Source: Paludibacteraceae bacterium | GTDB lineage: Bacteria; Bacteroidota; Bacteroidia; Bacteroidales; Paludibacteraceae | Reading direction: 5' to 3' | Length of the DNA stretch: 32,433 nucleotides | NCBI GenBank assembly: GCA_017959385.1 | Contig: JAGDAS010000060.1 | Coordinates: 1 to 32,433, forward strand | In this document: one piece after another, positions 27,275 to 32,433 of the stretch | How the letters are laid out: every line of letters begins with the position of its first letter | Numbering within the stretch: the first letter of the stretch is position 1 | Translations under genes and position numbers: made by a program | The notes under the pieces: model-generated | The model's database searches: none | Told to the model about the DNA's origin: nothing | The model's input: only the letters and a program-made list of their open reading frames with translations

Positions 27275-28465
27275 ATGAAGGGAACAACCGTCTGCATTAC
27301 CGGCGCCGGCATTGTATCGGCCATCGGCTTTGGCAAAGAGGAGACGCTGCAGGCGCTCCGCCAGGGCCGGAGCGGCATTGCGCCCATCCGCTACCTCGAA
27401 ACTACGCACGCGGATGAGTTTCCCAGTGGCGAAGTGAAGGCCGACACGCCCTCGCTGCGCCGTCGGCTGGGCATGCAGGACGGCAACCGGACTACCCTGC
27501 TGGGCATCCTGGCCATACAGGAGGCACTGCAACAGGCCGGTATCACCGATACCCGCACGGTCAGCCTGCTCTCCGGCACCACCGTCGGAGGCATGGAGGA
27601 AACCGAGCAACACTATGCCGAAGCGCTGAAACACCCGGGTACAACCATCAGCATCCGCACGCACCACTGTGGCGCCACCACCGATGCCATGGCCGCCTTC
27701 TTCGGCGGGTTCCGGCATACCGCCACGCTGTCAACCGCCTGTTCGTCGGCCGCCAACGCCATACTGCGCGCAGCGGAGATGATCCAGTCCGGACGGACGG
27801 ATATCTGCATCGCTGGCGGCAGCGAATGCCTGAGCAAATTCCACCTCAACGGATTCAACTCGCTGATGATTCTGGACCGCCGTCCCTGTCGGCCGTTCGA
27901 TGCCGGCCGCGCCGGACTGAACCTGGGCGAGGGTGCCGGATTCCTGGTACTGGAAAGCGAAGTCTCCGCCCGGCGGCGCAAAGCCGCCGTACTGGGCTGG
28001 CTCAACGGTTACGGCAACGCATGTGACGCCTTCCACCAAACCGCCTCGTCGCCGGAAGGCGAAGGTGCCTTCCTTGCTATGCGGCAGGCACTGGAGATGG
28101 CCGGACTGACCCCCGCCGACATTGATTACATCAACGCACACGGTACCGGCACCCCCAACAACGACGCATCCGAAAGCCGTGCGGTGCTCCGCCTGTTTGG
28201 TGGAAACTACCCGCCCATATCCTCGACCAAGGCGTTCACCGGCCATACAACCAGTGCCTCGGGGGGCATCGAAGCCGTCATCTGCCTGCTGGCGCTGCAA
28301 GAGCAGTTTCTGCCTCAAAACCTGCATTTCAGCGAACCCATGGAGGGAGGATTGCTGCCGGTTCAAGACCAACAACCGAAGCGTCCCGTCCGACATGTTC
28401 TGTGCAACGCTTTCGCCTTTGGCGGGAACGACACCTCGCTACTTCTTTCGAACCAACCCGTATGA
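27275..28465 (+). CDS. Beta-ketoacyl-ACP synthase, catalytically complete (second KS)
   Basis: A 396-residue FabF-type condensing enzyme. Triad: C156 (STACSSAANA), H289 (NAHGTGTPNND) and H324 (FTGHTTSASGG), with MKGTTVCITGAGIVSAIGFGKE at the N-terminus. Condensing role as for the first KS, probably a different chain step. The ATG is 1 nt after the ACP stop, and the stop overlaps the next KS-like gene (ATGA). The pair with the following gene matches KS/chain-length-factor organisation. Confidence 0.92.
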   Translation: MKGTTVCITGAGIVSAIGFGKEETLQALRQGRSGIAPIRYLETTHADEFPSGEVKADTPSLRRRLGMQDGNRTTLLGILAIQEALQQAGITDTRTVSLLSGTTVGGMEETEQHYAEALKHPGTTISIRTHHCGATTDAMAAFFGGFRHTATLSTACSSAANAILRAAEMIQSGRTDICIAGGSECLSKFHLNGFNSLMILDRRPCRPFDAGRAGLNLGEGAGFLVLESEVSARRRKAAVLGWLNGYGNACDAFHQTASSPEGEGAFLAMRQALEMAGLTPADIDYINAHGTGTPNNDASESRAVLRLFGGNYPPISSTKAFTGHTTSASGGIEAVICLLALQEQFLPQNLHFSEPMEGGLLPVQDQQPKRPVRHVLCNAFAFGGNDTSLLLSNQPV

Positions 28466-29490
28466 AACAACCGGTTTACATCACAGCGGCCAGCGCCATC
28501 TCCATTCAGGAACCGCTCAGCGAATCCTGGATGCAGCATCCTGTCGTACCGCAGGGCGGTGCGGCTTATGCCCGGGAGCCGGACTACACCCCCTTTGTCA
28601 AACCGCTGGAGGCCCGACGCATGGGCAAACTGCTCAAGCGCGCCACAGCCACGGCGCAGACAGTCCTGCGGCAAACGGGCATTGCCCGGCCGGAAGCCAT
28701 CCTGACAGGCACCGGACACGGTTGCGTGCAAAACACGCTGACCTTCCTCAACGATCTCTGCCAAGGCGGTGAGCAAATGCTCAAACCCACCTGTTTCATG
28801 CAGTCCACACACAACACCATCGGATCACTTACCGGCATTCAGACGGGCAGCCACGGCTACAACAGCACCTACGCCCACGGCGGAACCAGTTTTGAATGTG
28901 CCCTGATGAACGCCTGGGACCTGTTGCAGCTGGGCCGCGTTCACAATGCGCTGGTCAGCGCCCACGACGAACTGACCGACGACTACTACCCCATGCTGCA
29001 GGCATCGGGCTATGCGGACGGCCGGATGACCTGTCCGACCACAGAGGCTTCGGTTTCATGTATGCTGCAGACCGCTGCGGAAGGCCCCGTCCTGCTGCAG
29101 GGAGTGGACGTCCTCTACCGGCCTGCACCGGAGCAACTGCTACAGGCACTTGATGCGTTGCTGGAGGAAGCCGGCCTGCAACGAACGCAAGTGGACGCCC
29201 TGCTGACCGGTGCCAACGGAAGCGGCACGGACCGGGCATACGACCCGCTTACCCATGCGCTTCCCCAATGTGAGCTATTGACCTACAAACATTTGTTCGG
29301 CGAAAGTTTCAGCGCCGGCGCACTCGGATGCTATGTGGCGCAAGCCTGTCTGAGACACGACCTGCTGCCCGCCTGTCTGCGTCGTGGCGGAGAAGACCGG
29401 CAACCGGCACCCCGGCACTGGCTGGTGGCGAACTGCTTTGACGGGACGGATTATTCACTCATACTGCTTTCGAAATGTTGCGATTACTAA
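28462..29490 (+). CDS. Inactive KS homologue, probable chain-length factor
   Basis: A 342-residue thiolase-fold protein that has lost all catalytic residues. The nucleophile position is Gly141 (YAHGGTSFECA instead of a Cys-containing ACxSG), the first His motif is replaced by LLTGANGSGTD, and the second by KHLFGESFSAGAL. This matches chain-length-factor-type subunits found in aryl-polyene and type II PKS systems, where a dead KS subunit with an active KS sets product length (established concept). It overlaps the second KS by 4 nt, supporting a heterodimer. The small membrane gene overlaps its end by 16 nt. Confidence 0.82.
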   Translation: MKQPVYITAASAISIQEPLSESWMQHPVVPQGGAAYAREPDYTPFVKPLEARRMGKLLKRATATAQTVLRQTGIARPEAILTGTGHGCVQNTLTFLNDLCQGGEQMLKPTCFMQSTHNTIGSLTGIQTGSHGYNSTYAHGGTSFECALMNAWDLLQLGRVHNALVSAHDELTDDYYPMLQASGYADGRMTCPTTEASVSCMLQTAAEGPVLLQGVDVLYRPAPEQLLQALDALLEEAGLQRTQVDALLTGANGSGTDRAYDPLTHALPQCELLTYKHLFGESFSAGALGCYVAQACLRHDLLPACLRRGGEDRQPAPRHWLVANCFDGTDYSLILLSKCCDY

Positions 29491-29828
29491 CCCTTATCCT
29501 GACACAGAGCGTACTATTGGTGGCCGCCCAGTCGCTGCTGAAAGTCTCCGTACAGAAATTCGGAGCCTTCCATTGGTCGTGGAGTTGGTTCGCCACCGCA
29601 CTCACCACTTGGCAGTTCGCACTCAGCGGCGTATGCGCCTTAGCCTGCATGGCCACCTGGATGCATGTGCTCAAACACTACGAGTTCTCGCTGGCCTACC
29701 CGCTGCTGTCGGTCAGCTATATCATCGGGCTGGTGGTGGCCTGGCTGTTCTTTCACGAAGCCGTTCCGCTCACCCGCTGGATCGGTGTATTGGTTATTAT
29801 GGCGGGCGTTTATCTGGTGGTCAAATGA
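29475..29828 (+). CDS. Small EamA/SMR-like membrane protein, possible lipid flippase subunit
   Basis: A 117-residue protein with four predicted helices (about 1-22, 44-66, 70-90 and 97-116), typical of small multidrug/EamA-type carriers. The segment QSLLKVSVQKFG resembles the start of ArnE/ArnF-type flippase subunits, and a Glu precedes the last helix (FFHEAVPLTRW). With a GT2 glycosyltransferase in the same cluster, a role in moving a lipid-linked sugar is plausible but inferred. The 16-nt overlap with the upstream gene and 4-nt overlap with the LolA-like gene suggest coupled translation. Confidence 0.7.
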   Translation: MLRLLTLILTQSVLLVAAQSLLKVSVQKFGAFHWSWSWFATALTTWQFALSGVCALACMATWMHVLKHYEFSLAYPLLSVSYIIGLVVAWLFFHEAVPLTRWIGVLVIMAGVYLVVK

Positions 29829-30337
29829 AGCGTTGGTGCATGATACTCGGGTTGCTGGCCGTCGTGACGTATGCCACGGCGGGTGACACCGCTTGCCGGA
29901 AGGGATGGCAGCAGCTGCTGCTGCGCTCACGGCAAATCCACGAACTGGAGGCCGACTTTGTGCAAACCCGGACAGTCGCTGTGCTTGACCGGCCCGACGT
30001 TCAACAGGGGCACCTCAGCTTCAAGGCTCCGCATACGGTCCGCTGGAACTACGAAGGTATGGAGCAGAGCGCCACGGCCTCCCGCCTGATCACCTCGGTG
30101 GTACAAGCGACCCTGAAGGGCGACACGGTCAGCCTCAACAAGAGTTTTGCGCAGGATTGCACCCTCCATCAGAACGCCACCTGGCTGCAATTGATTCCCA
30201 AAGAACGGCGCCTGAAACCGTATATCCGGCATATCTTACTGAAAATCAACACACGGGGAGATGTCATCGAGGTGCTGGTGGAAGAAACATCCGGTGACAG
30301 CACCCACATCCGGCTCCGTAATTTAAAATGCTATTGA
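29825..30337 (+). CDS. LolA-like periplasmic lipid carrier
   Basis: A 170-residue exported protein. Signal peptide MKRWCMILGLLAVVTYATA ends near residue 19. The mature part has LolA/LolB-fold blocks: LRSRQIHELEADFVQTRTVAVLD, GHLSFKAPHTVRWNYEGM, GDTVSLNKS, WLQLIPKERRLKPYIRHILLKIN. Such outer-membrane-lipoprotein-carrier-like proteins are found in aryl-polyene clusters and are thought to move the lipid product across the periplasm. The ATG at 29825 overlaps the preceding stop. The frame is open further left to 29384, which is a shadow of the upstream genes. Confidence 0.8.
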   Translation: MKRWCMILGLLAVVTYATAGDTACRKGWQQLLLRSRQIHELEADFVQTRTVAVLDRPDVQQGHLSFKAPHTVRWNYEGMEQSATASRLITSVVQATLKGDTVSLNKSFAQDCTLHQNATWLQLIPKERRLKPYIRHILLKINTRGDVIEVLVEETSGDSTHIRLRNLKCY

Positions 30338-30340
30338 ACC

Positions 30341-30670
30341 ATGCTGAAGGACACCTTATACCATATCAAACGGTACCTTACGGAAAATGACCGTTTCGAA
30401 GCCGGCATCGTTCTGGCTTCGGACCATTGGATTCTGCAGGCTCATTTCCCGGAATATCCCGTCGTACCGGGAGCGGCGTTGGTGCAGACCGCCGCCGAAC
30501 TGACTCCGGGCGACGGCACGGTCCTCGATCTGCGCAGCGTCAAATTCCTGCAAATGGTGCGCCCGGGGGAGGAACTGCAAATCAACGGACAACGGAACAA
30601 CGGATGGTGGAAAGTAGCGTTTTTCCGGCAGGAGCAGTGTTGTTGCAAAATGGAATACACCTATGGCTGA
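30341..30670 (+). CDS. Hotdog-fold dehydratase-like protein with the His half-site (ApeI-like)
   Basis: A 109-residue FabZ-like protein. Ungapped alignment of AHFPEYPVVPGAALVQTAAE with FabZ GHFPxxPxxPGxxxxEAMAQ keeps the catalytic His (H35) but replaces the catalytic Glu with Gln (Q49). It therefore carries the half-site missing from the hotdog gene at 24863, which keeps the Glu and lacks the His. In FabZ dimers the active site is built from residues of both subunits, so a heterodimer could form a single complete site. It begins 3 nt after the LolA-like stop, and its end overlaps the glycosyltransferase start by 8 nt. Confidence 0.8.
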   Translation: MLKDTLYHIKRYLTENDRFEAGIVLASDHWILQAHFPEYPVVPGAALVQTAAELTPGDGTVLDLRSVKFLQMVRPGEELQINGQRNNGWWKVAFFRQEQCCCKMEYTYG

Positions 30671-31412
30671 AGCACTGAACAACATACGGGTTTGTGTGCT
30701 GATCCCCACCTACAACAATCAGGGCACATTGGGACAGGTCATACAGGACGTACTGCAGGCCGGATGGCCGCTGTGGGTTATTGATGACGGGAGCACGGAC
30801 GGAACCGGCCGGCTGCTTGCGTCCCGGCAGGACCGGGTGCATGTGATCCGCTACCAACCCAACCGCGGCAAGGCCTATGCGTTGGAACAGGGTTTCAAAG
30901 CCGCCTACGAAGTCGGATACACCCATGCCGTCACCATGGATGCCGACGGACAGCACTTGGTGCAGGACCTGCCGGCGTTGGCCGCATTCGCAACCGCCCA
31001 TCCGGACACGGTCGTGGTGGGGGCGCGCATCCAGGAGGATAAAAAGGGGCAAAAGGCCGGCAGTGCCTTTGCCAACCGCTTCTCCAACTTTTGGTTCCAT
31101 GTGCAGACAGCTATCCCGCTCCAGGATACCCAATGCGGTCTGCGTCTCTATCCGCTGCGTGCCGTACAAGGCATACGGGTGCTGGGACGCCGCTACGAAG
31201 GCGAACTGGAGCTGTTGGTACGACTGGCCTGGCGCGGCTGGGACGAGCAGTCGCTACCTGTGCATGTTTACTACCCCCCTGCGGAGGAACGGGTTTCGCA
31301 CTTCCGCCCCTTCACCGATTTTGCACGCATCAGTGTACTCAATACGCTATTGACCCTGCTGGCCCTCCTCTACGGACTGCCGGCGCGGCTTATACACCGG
31401 ATCGGAAAATGA
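30663..31412 (+). CDS. Family 2 glycosyltransferase
   Basis: A 249-residue inverting glycosyltransferase (GT2 fold). Motifs: CVLIPTYNN at the N-terminus, IDDGSTDGTG, the DxD-type TMDADGQH (metal/nucleotide-sugar binding), and VVVGARIQ and DTQCGLRLYP for acceptor/donor binding. A C-terminal hydrophobic segment (about 220-245, ISVLNTLLTLLALLYGL) would attach it to the inner membrane. It could transfer a sugar from an NDP- or polyprenyl-linked donor onto the polyene lipid; donor and acceptor cannot be told. It overlaps both neighbours by a few bases. Confidence 0.9.
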   Translation: MAEALNNIRVCVLIPTYNNQGTLGQVIQDVLQAGWPLWVIDDGSTDGTGRLLASRQDRVHVIRYQPNRGKAYALEQGFKAAYEVGYTHAVTMDADGQHLVQDLPALAAFATAHPDTVVVGARIQEDKKGQKAGSAFANRFSNFWFHVQTAIPLQDTQCGLRLYPLRAVQGIRVLGRRYEGELELLVRLAWRGWDEQSLPVHVYYPPAEERVSHFRPFTDFARISVLNTLLTLLALLYGLPARLIHRIGK

Positions 31413-32433
31413 AACGACTGCTGCTGACCCTATACGACTGTCTGGAAAAACGCCGCCGCCTGTGCATCGGGCTGCTGACCGGATTGGTGTTGTGCCTGCT
31501 GGCGGGTGCCTGGCAGCTCAAAACCTCGGAAGACATCAGCGACTTCCTGCCGGCCGACGAACGTTCGAAGGAGATCCGCCGGCTGTTGGCCCGCGGTCAG
31601 GAGTCGGGACGCATCATCTTCATGCTGACCGCCCGCGACACCGCCGCAGTCGATCCCGAACGCAGCATCGAGGCCATGGAGATGCTGGTGGAAAACCTGG
31701 ATACCTGCTGCGGCACCTGGATCAACGACCTGTTCTTCCAGATCGATGCCGCCACCATGGCCGAAGTATCCGGTTTTGTGAGTAGTCATTTGCCGTATTT
31801 CCTAACGGAAAAGGATTACGACCGTCTGGATTCGCTGACCTCGGCGGAATATATGCGCAAGAGTGTGGCGGACGACCGAAAACGCCTGCTGTCGGCCGAG
31901 GGGATGCTGGTGCGGAACGTACTGCTCAACGACCCGCTGCACTTTTCGGCCGCAGCCTTTCAGGATTTGCAGCGTTACAGCGCACAGTCCCGGTACGAGA
32001 CGTACAACGGCTATCTGTTCTCCGACCGGGCCACCACGCAATGGCTGATCGCCGGCACCACGCTTTCCGATTCCCGGACCGGGAGCGGAGCGGACTTCGC
32101 CGCGCAGTTGCACAAGGCGGTGGACAATACGCTGGATGCCTACGGCGGCGATTATGACATCCAATGGTTCTCGGCGGCCGAAGTGGCCGAAACCAATGCC
32201 GCACGCATCAAGACGGACAGCCTGATTGCCCTCGGGCTCTCGCTGCTACTCATGCTCCTGCTGCTCTGGTCGTTCTTCCATCATTTCAAAGCGTTGCTGG
32301 TCATTGTCAGCTCGGTCGGATTCGGCGGATTGTTTGCCATGGCGCTATTGGGTATCAGCGGGCACACCGTGTCCATGATCGCAGTTGGCGCCGGCTCGGT
32401 CATTCTGGGCATCGCCATCGACTACGCGCTGCA
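31409..32433 (+). CDS. MMPL/RND-family exporter, cut by the right edge
   Basis: The frame is open to the last base, giving 341 complete codons of what is normally a much longer (about 800 aa) transporter. The N-terminus has a membrane helix (about 19-36), then a large periplasmic domain (about 40-265; typical DFLPADERSKEI start), then helices at about 271-294 (SLIALGLSLLLMLLLLW) and 297-318, and the hallmark GAGSVILGIAIDYAL at the edge. MMPL exporters are the usual transporters of aryl-polyene clusters and are thought to extract the lipid from the inner membrane. Start ATG 31409 overlaps the glycosyltransferase stop by 4 nt. Confidence 0.9.
   Translation, partial: MKRLLLTLYDCLEKRRRLCIGLLTGLVLCLLAGAWQLKTSEDISDFLPADERSKEIRRLLARGQESGRIIFMLTARDTAAVDPERSIEAMEMLVENLDTCCGTWINDLFFQIDAATMAEVSGFVSSHLPYFLTEKDYDRLDSLTSAEYMRKSVADDRKRLLSAEGMLVRNVLLNDPLHFSAAAFQDLQRYSAQSRYETYNGYLFSDRATTQWLIAGTTLSDSRTGSGADFAAQLHKAVDNTLDAYGGDYDIQWFSAAEVAETNAARIKTDSLIALGLSLLLMLLLLWSFFHHFKALLVIVSSVGFGGLFAMALLGISGHTVSMIAVGAGSVILGIAIDYAL

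Noticed and set aside
29384-29824. Long N-terminal extension of the LolA-like gene
   Set aside because: It overlaps the chain-length-factor and EamA-like genes, is rich in Arg/His, and would bury the signal peptide that begins at 29825.
1-32433. Search for CRISPR arrays, tRNA/rRNA genes, insertion sequences and attachment sites
   Set aside because: No regularly spaced repeats, tRNA-like cloverleaf, transposase or long terminal inverted repeats were recognised; all intergenic stretches are under 300 bases.

Overview
The window is chromosomal DNA from a member of the Bacteroidota, most likely order Bacteroidales. Grounds seen in the sequence: a complete type IX secretion (T9SS) core operon porP-porK-porL-porM-porN, plus porQ and porG; a DUF2795-type small protein of a kind I know only from this phylum; a TonB of the Bacteroidota type; and promoters with the phylum's -7 box TAnnTTTG instead of E. 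coli -10/-35 boxes. Coding density is very high and many genes overlap by 1-16 nt. No rRNA, tRNA, CRISPR array, insertion sequence or phage gene was seen. The species cannot be named from the sequence alone.

Layout. (1) 1-120: the 3' end of a plus-strand gene, probably rpsA, followed by a bidirectional terminator at 141-172. (2) 171-6480, minus strand: one tightly overlapping operon read porQ-cmk-ispH-pfkA-uvrA. (3) 6656-11364, plus strand: tonB, hflX (carrying an apparent 1-nt frameshift), a DUF4954-like beta-helix protein and a SAM methyltransferase. (4) 11520-17800: a small DUF2795-type gene, then porPKLMN, closed by a strong terminator. (5) 17947-23966: porG-uppS-bamA-skp-skp-murI, an envelope-building operon. 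(6) 23973 to the right edge: an unbroken run of overlapping genes that looks like an aryl-polyene/flexirubin-type lipid-pigment cluster. It encodes an acyltransferase, two half-site dehydratases, four ketosynthase-like proteins (two with the Cys-His-His triad, two without the nucleophile), an ACP, a small membrane carrier, a LolA-like protein, a glycosyltransferase and an MMPL exporter cut by the window edge.

How the parts fit. PorK/PorN form the periplasmic ring of the T9SS and PorG associates with it; PorL/PorM are the proton-driven motor; PorP and PorQ are outer-membrane partners. BamA and the Skp-like chaperones insert outer-membrane barrels, including T9SS barrels. UppS and MurI supply the undecaprenyl carrier and D-glutamate for peptidoglycan. 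The last cluster would make and export a polyene-type envelope lipid. Its genes begin 6 nt after murI with no visible promoter or terminator between them, so the envelope operon may read straight into it.

Most worth a second look: the two hotdog dehydratases carry complementary halves of the FabZ active site; the ketosynthase-like genes occur as two active/inactive pairs; seven T9SS genes lie within 13 kb; the hflX frameshift removes G4/G5; and the leaders of the DUF2795-type gene and porP share a patterned sequence.
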